From Flavobacteriaceae bacterium CRH (GTDB lineage Bacteria; Bacteroidota; Bacteroidia; Flavobacteriales; Flavobacteriaceae), in the NCBI GenBank assembly GCA_001507425.1, contig LMAJ01000022.1, positions 1-64,000 on the forward strand: 64,000 bases of DNA, read 5' to 3'. Both the position numbers and the translations under genes were made by a program. The notes under the pieces are model-generated. The model saw only the letters and a program-made list of their open reading frames with translations, ran no database searches and was not told the origin of the DNA. The stretch's first letter is position 1; every line of letters begins with the position of its first letter. This document shows, piece by piece, positions 9,283 to 17,295 of this stretch.

Positions 9283-9312
9283 AAATTCGTGTCAATTCGT
9301 GAAATTCGTGAC
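9283..9312. repeat. Family B repeat fragment (AATTCGTG units)
   Basis: ATTCGTGTCAATTCGTG followed by AAATTCGTGAC is a single arm of the palindromic family seen as full elements at 38249-38347 and 45359-45477. The gap between the DUF445 gene and map holds this fragment and the map promoter. Confidence 0.55.
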
Positions 9313-9369
9313 AAAAAAACATAACATATTAATTTCAAAATCAACTTTAAAAAAATAATATTAAAATCG

Positions 9370-9377
9370 TACTTTTG
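9370..9377 (+). promoter_or_regulatory. -7 box of map
   Basis: TACTTTTG is an exact TAnnTTTG match 21 bases before the ATG at 9399. It contains the TTG (9375-9377) that would otherwise be taken as an upstream start codon, so that start is excluded. A clear TTG -33 element is not seen. Confidence 0.65.
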
Positions 9378-9398
9378 CGAACTGAAAATCTGAAAAAT

Positions 9399-10217
9399 AT
9401 GATTATCCAAAAAAATAGAGAAGAAATCGAATTAATGCGCGAAAGTGCTTTGATCGTATCTAAAACATTAGGAATGATTGCTTCTGAAATTAAAGAAGGA
9501 GTTACTACATTACACCTTGACAAATTAGCAGAGGAATTTATTCGTGATCACGGAGCTGTTCCAAGCTTTTTAGGTTTATATGATTTCCCGAACTCGCTTT
9601 GTATGAGTCCGAATGCACAAGTTGTACACGGAATTCCTAATAATACACCTTTGAAAAACGGAGATGTAATTTCTGTTGATTGCGGTGCTTTTAAAAACGG
9701 ATATCACGGTGATCACGCCTATAGTTTTGAAATTGGAGAAGTTGCTCCGGAAACTAAAAAACTTTTGCAGATTACTAAAGAATCTCTTTACGTAGGAATC
9801 AGAGAATTTAAAGCTGGAAATCGTGTAGAAGATGTTGGAAATGCGATTCAAAAATATACAGAATCTCACGGCTACGGAGTTGTTCGCGAATTGGTTGGAC
9901 ATGGTTTAGGGCAAAAAATGCACGAAGAACCTGAAATGCCAAATTACGGAAAACGCGGTCGTGGAAAACTTTTTGTTGAAGGAATGGTCGTTGCCATTGA
10001 ACCAATGATCAATATGGGAACTAGAAACATCAAACAACTAAAAGACGGCTGGACAATCCTGACTGCCGACGGAAAACCTAGTGCGCATTTCGAACACGAC
10101 GTTGCCCTAATCGATGGAAAACCAGAAATTTTATCGACTTTCTACTATATCTATAAAGCTTTAGGAATTGAAAGTACTGAAGAAGATGAGTTTAGACAGG
10201 TTCCGTTAGTATTATAA
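9399..10217 (+). CDS. map: Type I methionine aminopeptidase
   Basis: This enzyme removes the initiator methionine from nascent proteins in the cytoplasm and is usually essential. At 272 aa it is a normal type I enzyme with no N-terminal extension. All five metal ligands are in place: D94 (SVDCG), D105 (GDHAYSF), H168 (VGHGLG), E201 (AIEPM) and E232 (FEHDV). The substrate-binding H78 is in VVHGIP. The ATG at 9399 was chosen because the longer frame would start inside the -7 box. The stop codon coincides with the first bases of the inverted-repeat arm that brackets the GxxExxY gene. Confidence 0.96.
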   Translation: MIIQKNREEIELMRESALIVSKTLGMIASEIKEGVTTLHLDKLAEEFIRDHGAVPSFLGLYDFPNSLCMSPNAQVVHGIPNNTPLKNGDVISVDCGAFKNGYHGDHAYSFEIGEVAPETKKLLQITKESLYVGIREFKAGNRVEDVGNAIQKYTESHGYGVVRELVGHGLGQKMHEEPEMPNYGKRGRGKLFVEGMVVAIEPMINMGTRNIKQLKDGWTILTADGKPSAHFEHDVALIDGKPEILSTFYYIYKALGIESTEEDEFRQVPLVL

Positions 10218-10266
10218 CACGAATTACACAAATTTACACAGATTAATATTGTGTCTGAAATTTCAC
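10216..10266. repeat. Left arm of the inverted repeat around the GxxExxY gene
   Basis: These 51 bases begin AACACGAATTACACAAATTT and end GAAATTTCAC. By eye they align without gaps to the reverse complement of 10680-10730 at about four in five positions. The arm starts on the map stop codon. Confidence 0.75.
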
Positions 10267-10288
10267 CGATTGATTGAGAATTAGAATG

Positions 10289-10664
10289 ATGAGTGAGTTA
10301 TATTTAAAAGATGAGTCTTATAAAATTATTGGGATTTGCATGGAAGTCCATAAAATTTTAGGTAAAGGACATAGTGAGAAAGTTTATGGCGATGCTTTAG
10401 AATATGAATTTCAAAGAAATGAGATTCCTTATAATCGGGAATTAAAATATAACATCGCTTACAAAGACATTATTTTACCAAGTTATTATTTTTGCAGACT
10501 TTGTTATTTTCGATGAAATTATTTTAGAATTAAAAGCAATTACAGCACTTTCTACAAGTGAAATTAAACAAACATTAAATTATTTAGCTGCTTCAAAAAA
10601 CAAATTAGGATTACTAATTAATTTTGGAGAAGACAGCCTAAAATACAAAAGAATAATACTTTAA
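10289..10664 (+). pseudogene. GxxExxY protein (PD-(D/E)XK-like), frameshifted
   Basis: The first part reads MSELYLKDESYKIIGICMEV and GKGHSEKVYGDALEYEF, giving the family signature G-x-x-E-x-x-Y. After PSYYF the frame is lost at a run of five T (10489-10493). Removing one T restores FADFVIFDEIILELK and NYLAASKNKLGLLINFG through to a stop at 10664. The joined product is the normal length for the family (about 125 aa). The predicted catalytic D...E-x-K lies after the break. The family is uncharacterised and belongs to the PD-(D/E)XK nuclease-like proteins. The gene sits within 51-bp inverted repeats. A sequencing error in the homopolymer cannot be excluded. Confidence 0.8.
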
Positions 10665-10679
10665 CCCAAATCAAGGTTC

Positions 10680-10730
10680 GTGAAATTTCACACACAGCGG
10701 TAATCCGTGGTAATTTGTGAAATTCGTGTT
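10680..10730. repeat. Right arm of the inverted repeat around the GxxExxY gene
   Basis: GTGAAATTTCACACACAGCG through AATTCGTGTT is the imperfect reverse complement of 10216-10266. It ends 15 bases before the methyltransferase start. Its GTG at 10707 is in frame with the methyltransferase but is part of the repeat. Confidence 0.75.
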
Positions 10731-10745
10731 CAAATTTATTTAACC

Positions 10746-11528
10746 GTGAAGAAACTTTTTAAGCTTATTTTAAATACCATTCCACGCCCATTATTAATTC
10801 GTTTGAGTTATGTGGCGCGCCCAATTTTGGCTTTATCATTAAAAGGAACCAAATATACTGATCCTATTGACGGGAAAAGTTTTCGATCATTTTTGCCATA
10901 CGGATATGGAAAACAGCGTAATAATGTCCTGTCGCCAAGTACACTTTCGTTAGAGAGACACCGTTTGCTTTGGTTGTATTTAAACGATCAGACTGATTTT
11001 TTTACGGCACCAAAAAAAGTGCTTCATTTTGCGCCGGAACAAGCTTTTTATAAATTATTCCGCAACCAAAAAAACCTTGATTACACTACAACCGATTTAC
11101 TTTCTCCTTTGGCAGATGTAAAAGCGGACATTTGTAATTTGCCTTTTAAAGACAATGAATACGATGTTATTTTGTGTAATCACGTTTTAGAGCATATTCC
11201 GGACGATACAAAGGCAATGCAGGAATTATTTCGTGTATTAAAACCGGGCGGAATGGCGATTCTTCAAATTCCACAAGATTTGTCGAGAGAAGTTACTTTT
11301 GCAGATGATACGATTACAGATCAAAAAGAGCGCGCTAAAATATTTGGACAATACGATCACGTTCGTATTTACGGCCGCGATTATTTTGATAAATTAAGAA
11401 GCATTGGTTTTATTGTTATCGAAGAAGATTATACTAATAAAATGACTCCGGAATTGGTCGAAAAATATTGCCTTGCAAAAGGAGAAATTATCCCTCTTTG
11501 TTTTAAGCCGGAAAACCAAAACAATTAG
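10746..11528 (+). CDS. Class I SAM-dependent methyltransferase
   Basis: This 260-aa protein has an N-terminal extension (about 90 residues) before a Rossmann-type domain. The SAM-binding motif I equivalent is VLHFAPE, followed by TTDLLSP, DICNLPFKDNEYDVI, CNHVLEHIPDD and LFRVLKPGG. This order is typical of the Methyltransf_11 group. The substrate is unknown. I chose the GTG at 10746 (VKKLFKLIL) because the longer frame starts within the flanking inverted repeat. The next ATG is too far inside. It is downstream of the GxxExxY module and upstream of repeat A copy 2. Confidence 0.85.
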   Translation: MKKLFKLILNTIPRPLLIRLSYVARPILALSLKGTKYTDPIDGKSFRSFLPYGYGKQRNNVLSPSTLSLERHRLLWLYLNDQTDFFTAPKKVLHFAPEQAFYKLFRNQKNLDYTTTDLLSPLADVKADICNLPFKDNEYDVILCNHVLEHIPDDTKAMQELFRVLKPGGMAILQIPQDLSREVTFADDTITDQKERAKIFGQYDHVRIYGRDYFDKLRSIGFIVIEEDYTNKMTPELVEKYCLAKGEIIPLCFKPENQNN

Positions 11529-11538
11529 ATTTTTTTTC

Positions 11539-11690
11539 ACCATATAAGTGATATAAGTTCATTTAAAATAATTGATCTTATTTTTTAAAAGTAATTAAAA
11601 ACGAAAAATAACGTAAATGGAAAAGTTTTTCTATTCTAAGTTAATTTATTCGAACCGTTTTTAATGAACTTATATCACTTAAATGGTTTA
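11539..11690. repeat. Intergenic palindromic element, family A, copy 2
   Basis: The left arm ACCATATAAGTGATATAAGT starts at 11539. The right arm AACTTATATCACTTAAATGG lies within 11663-11689. The arms match copy 1 at 7771-7889. The right arm contains the apparent ATG of the SNF2 helicase gene (11664) and encodes its first residues. Confidence 0.8.
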
Positions 11691-14639
11691 AACAACTTCC
11701 CAAATTACAACCAAACCAAACCCCAAATCTTGGAATCTTCAAAATCATTTCAATTTTGTTTTGACATCAGTTTTGAAAAAAATCTGAATGTTTATATCCC
11801 AACAGCCTATATCATTGAGAATACCAATGAAATCAAATATTTAAATAAAAAAGCAACTCCCGGTGTACTTGAAAGTTTTGGAATTGTTTCTGAAAATTTA
11901 GGTTCCAATACAAAAAAAATACTCACAGCTTGCGAATCTTTAAAACCTGACTTTATTTTTAAAAAATTCAGTGCAAAAATCAAATCGGCAAAAACAATTG
12001 CTGATTTTCAAAAAGATTCAAAAATTGACTTTGCTATTCGCAAGCATTTACAACTAAATTTAGGTTCTTTTTACGCCCTAATTGTGCAGGAACAATTTCC
12101 TTTATCAATTAATATGGGGGTTGAAAAAGACTTTTATCGCTCAAGAGTCGATATTAATCCGCTCTATTTTGAACCTCAAATTCAATTTGACAAACACGCC
12201 GAGGGAATTACGTATACACTTTCTTTAAAAGAAAATGAAACTACATTTTTACCTATGAATAGTAGTGTTGATGTTCTTTTAGATGATCCGGGCTGGTTAA
12301 TTATCAATAAAAAATTAGGACAGTTAAAAGAGCTTAATGCTAAAAAACTTTCGCCTTTTTTAAAGAAAAAATCAATTGAAATACCTTCAAAATTAGTTGA
12401 TGATTATTTTAAGAATTTTATTCCGGAAATTGCCAAAAAAATAGACATTGAAGCAACCGGTTTTGAAATCGAGCTTCGTGATACCATTATTTCGTGCACT
12501 ATTCAGCCTGTTTATGATTTCTTTAAAAACTGTTATTATCTTAATCTTTATTTTGATTATAACGGCTATTTGTTTGATGCCAGTAAAACAAAGAAATCAC
12601 ATTCGTTTGTTGACTTTAGCGTTGCGAATGAACCCAAAATAATTCAGTTTAAACGCAGTTCTGACGAAACTTTATATACAGAAAAGTTACTTGAAATTGG
12701 TTTGATAAAAATCAAAAATGAATTGTTTGGGTGGAATTCTGAGTCGGAAATTAATGATCCTTATTATAATATTCAATTGGTAATTGATCATAAAGAGGAA
12801 CTGGAAAGTTTGGGTTTTACCATTCAAAATCTAAAACTGGAAAGCAAAGAAATCATTACAGAAAACCATATTGTTTCTGCTTCAAAAACAGAAACAAAAG
12901 AAGATTGGTTTGACATTAAAATAGTTATTACGATTGGAAATTTTACGATCAATTTCAGTGAAATTATCCCAAATATAAAAAGCAAGGAAAGGCTCTTTTT
13001 ACTGCCTGACGGAAATTATTTTTTAATTCCGTTAGAATGGCTCAGTAAATATAGTTCGCTGGCAAAATTTGCCAAAACAGAAGATGGGAATCTACTTTTA
13101 CGTAAAAGTAATTTTACTGCTCTGGACGCAATTCCGGAAATTAAAAGCGATTTAAATACCGTTTACAAAGCTGAATATGTATCTTCAGATTTGCTAAAAG
13201 CAACTTTAAGACCTTATCAAATTGATGGCGTAAAATGGCTTTTAGGTCATTTTAATTCTAATCTGGGCGCTTGTCTGGCCGATGATATGGGTCTTGGTAA
13301 AACGTTGCAAACTTTAGCCGTTTTGGTTGCTGTACAAGAACAATTGGGTTTTACAACTAAAACCACGAATTTTGATTTGTTTGCAAACGAAACAACTGTC
13401 GAAAGAGAACCTTTAAAAACCTTAATTGTTTTACCTTCTTCATTGGTTTTTAACTGGTATAACGAAGCTGCAAAATTTACACCGCATTTTTCAAAAATGC
13501 AATATGTTGGTAACGACAGAAAATTATTAGCGAGCAGATTAGCATCGACTGATTTGATTTTTACCAGCTACAGTATTGTGCATCGTGATATTGCGATTTT
13601 AGAAAAATATGATTTCCGATATTTAATTCTGGACGAAAGCCAATACATTAAAAATAAAGATTCTAAAATTTTTAAAGCCATAAATAAAATAAATACGGCT
13701 CATAAAATCGCGTTAAGCGGAACTCCTATCGAAAATTCGCTAGACGATTTATGGTCGCAAATGCAATTTATAAATCCGGATATTTTGGGAACTTATGCTT
13801 TTTTTGCAGCCAATTTTAAAATTCCGATTGAGAAAAAGCAAGACGAGAATAGTTTATCTGAATTGAAAAATCTTGTTCAGCCTTATATTTTGCGACGAAC
13901 CAAAGAACAGGTTTTAAAAGATTTACCCGAATTATCAGAACAGATTTATTATTGTGATATGGATCCTGAACAGGAGAAATTATACGAAAAAGAAAAATCA
14001 AGAGCTCGTAATTTTTTACTAAAAACAGATGGCTCCAGCCCTGATAAAATTAGCATTATCAACACGCTGATGAAGTTAAGGCAGCTGAGTAATCATCCCA
14101 AAATGGTCGATCAGGAGTCTGAAATTGATTCCGGAAAATACATTGCAGTCACTAATTATCTGGAAAATTTAGTAAAAGGAAAACAGAAAACCATCATTTT
14201 TAGTTCGTTTGTTACTAATTTGAGTTTTTATACCGATTGGTGCAAGGAAAATAAAATAGCCTTTTGTGAAATTACAGGCGAAACTCCTGCCAAAAAAAGA
14301 GAACAGCAGGTTAATTTGTTTCAGGAAAAAGAAGAGCCTTTGTTGTTTTTTATTTCGCTAAAAGCGGGAGGCGTTGGTTTAAATATTACCAAAGCTTCTT
14401 ATGTTTTGTTTTTAGACCCATGGTGGAATCCTTTTGCTGAAAAACAAGGAGTTGGAAGAGCGCACCGAATTGGGCAATTGAATAAAGTCAACGTTATCAG
14501 GTTTATTTCGAAAAATACGGTTGAAGAAAAAATAATCAAGTTACAGGAAAACAAAAAGCTATTGTCTGATTCGCTTTTAGAAGAAAGTTTTGTTAACGAC
14601 GAAATCGAAGTTAATTTAGAATACATTTTAGGTTCTTAA
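11664..14639 (+). CDS. SNF2-type DEAD/DEAH helicase-like ATPase
   Basis: This 991-aa Swi2/Snf2-family translocase is predicted to move on double-stranded nucleic acid or remodel protein-nucleic acid complexes. The N-terminal 520 residues are of the type found in bacterial SNF2 proteins. Walker A is DDMGLGKTLQT near residue 540, motif II DESQ near 656, motif III LSGTPIENSLDDLW, and motif VI GVGRAHRIGQ near 929. The start is uncertain. The only early ATG lies in the right arm of a palindromic repeat and gives MNLYHLNGL. The next in-frame Met is about 150 residues later, so a TTG such as that before ESSKSF is an alternative. It may be transcribed with the plug-protein gene downstream, 76 bases away. 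Confidence 0.92.
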   Translation: MNLYHLNGLNNFPNYNQTKPQILESSKSFQFCFDISFEKNLNVYIPTAYIIENTNEIKYLNKKATPGVLESFGIVSENLGSNTKKILTACESLKPDFIFKKFSAKIKSAKTIADFQKDSKIDFAIRKHLQLNLGSFYALIVQEQFPLSINMGVEKDFYRSRVDINPLYFEPQIQFDKHAEGITYTLSLKENETTFLPMNSSVDVLLDDPGWLIINKKLGQLKELNAKKLSPFLKKKSIEIPSKLVDDYFKNFIPEIAKKIDIEATGFEIELRDTIISCTIQPVYDFFKNCYYLNLYFDYNGYLFDASKTKKSHSFVDFSVANEPKIIQFKRSSDETLYTEKLLEIGLIKIKNELFGWNSESEINDPYYNIQLVIDHKEELESLGFTIQNLKLESKEIITENHIVSASKTETKEDWFDIKIVITIGNFTINFSEIIPNIKSKERLFLLPDGNYFLIPLEWLSKYSSLAKFAKTEDGNLLLRKSNFTALDAIPEIKSDLNTVYKAEYVSSDLLKATLRPYQIDGVKWLLGHFNSNLGACLADDMGLGKTLQTLAVLVAVQEQLGFTTKTTNFDLFANETTVEREPLKTLIVLPSSLVFNWYNEAAKFTPHFSKMQYVGNDRKLLASRLASTDLIFTSYSIVHRDIAILEKYDFRYLILDESQYIKNKDSKIFKAINKINTAHKIALSGTPIENSLDDLWSQMQFINPDILGTYAFFAANFKIPIEKKQDENSLSELKNLVQPYILRRTKEQVLKDLPELSEQIYYCDMDPEQEKLYEKEKSRARNFLLKTDGSSPDKISIINTLMKLRQLSNHPKMVDQESEIDSGKYIAVTNYLENLVKGKQKTIIFSSFVTNLSFYTDWCKENKIAFCEITGETPAKKREQQVNLFQEKEEPLLFFISLKAGGVGLNITKASYVLFLDPWWNPFAEKQGVGRAHRIGQLNKVNVIRFISKNTVEEKIIKLQENKKLLSDSLLEESFVNDEIEVNLEYILGS

Positions 14640-14715
14640 TAAATTGTTTAAAAATAAAATGTCCTATTTTTCGTTATATAAATTGTTATATTTACAATCT
14701 TAGAACATAATTAAG

Positions 14716-15975
14716 ATGCTAAAATTTTTATTTCAAAACCTTTTTTTGTTTTTCATTTTTGCTTCGGCGACAGCCCAGGAAATTCAAACTGAAGTAGTTC
14801 CTCCCTATAATATCAAAACTGTTACGTTTGTTCAGGGCGGCAGTAATGTTGTTTCGATATTTGAATTGGGTTCTTCATTTGAATTTCAATTTGATGATTT
14901 ATTTGGTAATGAAGCCAATTATTATTTTGAAGTAACGCATTGTGATTATAACTGGAAACCAACTGATATTCCTAAAACAGATTACGTTAGAGGTTTTGAT
15001 AATCAAAGAATTACAGATTATTCCAATTCCTTCAATACGCTTCAGGTTTATTCACATTATCGATTGGCTTTTCCAAATCAATTTACCACTCAATTACGCA
15101 TTTCAGGTAATTATATGCTGAAAATTTTGAATGAAGACAGAGAAGTTCTTTTCTCGAGGAAATTTATTTTATATGAAGACCATTCTACGGTTGCAGCTCA
15201 GGTTAAACGAAGCCGAAACGTAAGTAATATCGATTATAAACAAAATTTGGATTTTTCGATACTTTCGAATGATATTGTTTTTCAGAATCCGTTGCAGAAT
15301 ATTAGAGTGTTGTTGTTGCAAAATGGCGATTTTAGTACCGGCATCAAAAATATTGTTCCGCAATATACTATTGGAAACCAAATGGTTTATAAATACGATA
15401 AAGAAACCCAATTTTGGGCCGGAAATGAATTTTTATATTTTGAAAATAAAGACATTCGTTCTGCCAGCAATAATGTGGGAAAAGTGGGTTCTAACAATGA
15501 TATTTATAATTCTTATTTATATACCAATGCGGCCAGAGCGAACCAAATTTACACGAATTATCAGGATGTAAATGGAAACTTTGTCGTAAAAAACATAAAT
15601 GGCTCGGATAATTCTATAGAAGCAGATTATGCCTGGGTTTATTTTACGCTTTCGGCTCCAACTTTTAGATTAAATAAAGACATTTATATTGCTGGAATGT
15701 TCAACAATTACAGCTTATCTCCGGAATACAAAATGGACTATAACCAGGATAAAGGAGTTTATGAAAAAGCCGTAATGATTAAGCAGGGTTTTACGAATTT
15801 TGAATATAAAATAGCAGACAAAAAAGGCATAATTGATTATGAAAATGCGGTTGATGGTAATTTCTATCAAACAGAAAATGAATATACTATCCTTGTTTAT
15901 TACAAACAAAGTTCTGATCGTTATGAGAGAGTAATTGGAAAAGGTAATGCCAACTCTATAAATATCATCAATTAA
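14716..15975 (+). CDS. Type IX secretion system plug protein (DUF5103)
   Basis: This 419-aa secreted protein has a signal peptide (residues 1-20, ending ATAQE). The mature protein begins QTEVVPPYNIKTVTFVQGG, the start typical of DUF5103. In F. johnsoniae the member of this family is the Plug that closes the periplasmic end of the SprA translocon of the type IX secretion system. That work is established; its use here is by homology from memory. The C-terminal third, with PTFRLNKDIYIAGMFNNY, is the conserved second domain. No other T9SS gene is present in the window, so it is an unlinked component. Confidence 0.85.
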   Translation: MLKFLFQNLFLFFIFASATAQEIQTEVVPPYNIKTVTFVQGGSNVVSIFELGSSFEFQFDDLFGNEANYYFEVTHCDYNWKPTDIPKTDYVRGFDNQRITDYSNSFNTLQVYSHYRLAFPNQFTTQLRISGNYMLKILNEDREVLFSRKFILYEDHSTVAAQVKRSRNVSNIDYKQNLDFSILSNDIVFQNPLQNIRVLLLQNGDFSTGIKNIVPQYTIGNQMVYKYDKETQFWAGNEFLYFENKDIRSASNNVGKVGSNNDIYNSYLYTNAARANQIYTNYQDVNGNFVVKNINGSDNSIEADYAWVYFTLSAPTFRLNKDIYIAGMFNNYSLSPEYKMDYNQDKGVYEKAVMIKQGFTNFEYKIADKKGIIDYENAVDGNFYQTENEYTILVYYKQSSDRYERVIGKGNANSINIIN

Positions 15976-16013
15976 AACATTGTTAAAGGTTTCTGTTCAA
16001 TGATTTTTTTTTG

Positions 16014-16021
16014 TAAGTTTG
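16014..16021 (+). promoter_or_regulatory. -7 box of apaG
   Basis: TAAGTTTG matches TAnnTTTG exactly, 33 bases before the apaG ATG. No well-placed TTG is found for the -33 element. Confidence 0.55.
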
Positions 16022-16054
16022 CCGTTATAACACACACATATATACCACTTTAGT

Positions 16055-16441
16055 ATGGTTTCTCAGATTACAAGAGGCATAAAAATATCCGTTTTGACTA
16101 GTTTTGAAGGTACTTACTTCAAAAACTATAAGATTCACTTTGCCTTTAGTTATGTAATTACAATCGAAAATCATAGTAAAGATTCTGTTCAGTTAACTTC
16201 TCGTCACTGGGAAATTTTTGATTCTCTAAATGATCTTGAATTTGTTGATGGAGAGGGTGTTATTGGAAAAAAACCAGTTTTAAAACCTGGCGAAAACCAT
16301 ACTTACAGCTCTGGTTGCTTGCTTTCATCTCCCTACGGCGCTATGAAAGGTCACTTCAATATGATCAATTTTACGACTACAAAAACATTCAAAGTTATTG
16401 TTCCTACTTTTAGAATGTGCGCTCCTTTTGCTTTAAATTAA
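16055..16441 (+). CDS. apaG: ApaG domain protein
   Basis: This 128-aa protein has the single fibronectin-like ApaG/DUF525 fold. Family hallmarks are visible: YVITIENHSKDSVQLTSRHW, VDGEGVIGKKPVLKPGE, YSSGCLLSSPYGAMKGHF, and the C-terminal VPTFRM. The E. coli gene is linked to Co2+/Mg2+ efflux phenotypes, and no enzymatic activity is firmly assigned. The length is standard. It has its own -7 box (16014-16021) and stands between the T9SS plug gene and the convergent pdeM. Confidence 0.95.
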   Translation: MVSQITRGIKISVLTSFEGTYFKNYKIHFAFSYVITIENHSKDSVQLTSRHWEIFDSLNDLEFVDGEGVIGKKPVLKPGENHTYSSGCLLSSPYGAMKGHFNMINFTTTKTFKVIVPTFRMCAPFALN

Positions 16442-16513
16442 TTAAGCATAAATATTTTATTGGGGCAATGCTAATATTGTGAAAACCGTAAAAAATATAC
16501 TCAATAATTTTTA

Positions 16514-16576
16514 CTGCAAAGAACGCTAAGTTTTTTTCTCTTAGTTTTTATAAAATTGTAAAGTTCGCAAAGCTTT
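16514..16576. repeat. Imperfect repeat with GCAAAGAACG/AAGTTCGCAAAG units
   Basis: GCAAAGAACGCTAAG near the left end and AAAGTTCGCAAAGC near the right resemble the short intergenic repeats of Flavobacterium genomes. The element lies between the convergent apaG and pdeM genes. The assignment is tentative because only one copy is in the window. Confidence 0.35.
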
Positions 16577-16624
16577 GTATTGACTTAGCTATTCGAACTC
16601 ATTCGTTTTCATGCTGATCCTAAA

Positions 16625-17260
16625 TTAATTTATAGTAACTTCTATTATTCCCTCTTTGGTAATAGCATATGCTTTGTCATTTTCTGTTGGAATTACATAA
16701 GAATTTCCGGTAAACTCACCAAAGGATGGAAAAATCAATTGCTTTGGTTTTTGAAAAAAACATGATAAACTCAAAAATTGTCGTCCCAATCCTCTTAATT
16801 GTATTCCGGGGTGAATATGACCGCAAAAATTAAAAAAACCTTCTTTTTCTGTTGGATGATGTGTCAATAAGAAATTTTCTATTACTAATTCACTATAAAT
16901 TTCTATATTCAAATCTGCATAATATTGCTTTGAAATAATATCGTGATTGCCTTCAACCAAAATTATTTTCTGCGTAAGTGTTTTTGTCCAATTAACAAAA
17001 AGATCCCATTCGTTATTTATTTTACTATGAAATAAATCGCCCAGAAAAACAATGGTTTTCGGATTGAATAATTCTAAAACGTTGTTTAATCTGGTAAAGT
17101 TTTCAAAAATAGCATCTTTCGGGATTCCAATTCCGTGTTTTCTAAAATGCGCCACTTTCCCTAAGTGCACATCTGAAATTAAAACTATTTTTTTTTCTTC
17201 CCAAAAAGCAGCACCGGATTGATGTAAAATGAAGTTTTGATTGTTTATTGTAATTCTCAT
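16625..17260 (-). CDS. pdeM: Ligase-associated DNA damage response endonuclease PdeM
   Basis: This 211-aa calcineurin-like metallophosphoesterase has the full metal-binding set: D30-x-H32 (LISDVHLGK), GDLFHS with D75, GNHD (N105-H106-D107), THHP and GHIHPG. In the known bacterial ligase-associated cluster the member of this family is a Mn-dependent DNA nuclease/phosphodiesterase. It is the last gene of the four-gene minus-strand cluster. It starts 35 bases downstream of the helicase stop codon, so the two are probably one transcript. Confidence 0.92.
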   Translation of the reverse strand: MRITINNQNFILHQSGAAFWEEKKIVLISDVHLGKVAHFRKHGIGIPKDAIFENFTRLNNVLELFNPKTIVFLGDLFHSKINNEWDLFVNWTKTLTQKIILVEGNHDIISKQYYADLNIEIYSELVIENFLLTHHPTEKEGFFNFCGHIHPGIQLRGLGRQFLSLSCFFQKPKQLIFPSFGEFTGNSYVIPTENDKAYAITKEGIIEVTIN

Positions 17261-17295
17261 ACTTAAATTTAGTAAACCTTTTTTAATCCTGAAAA

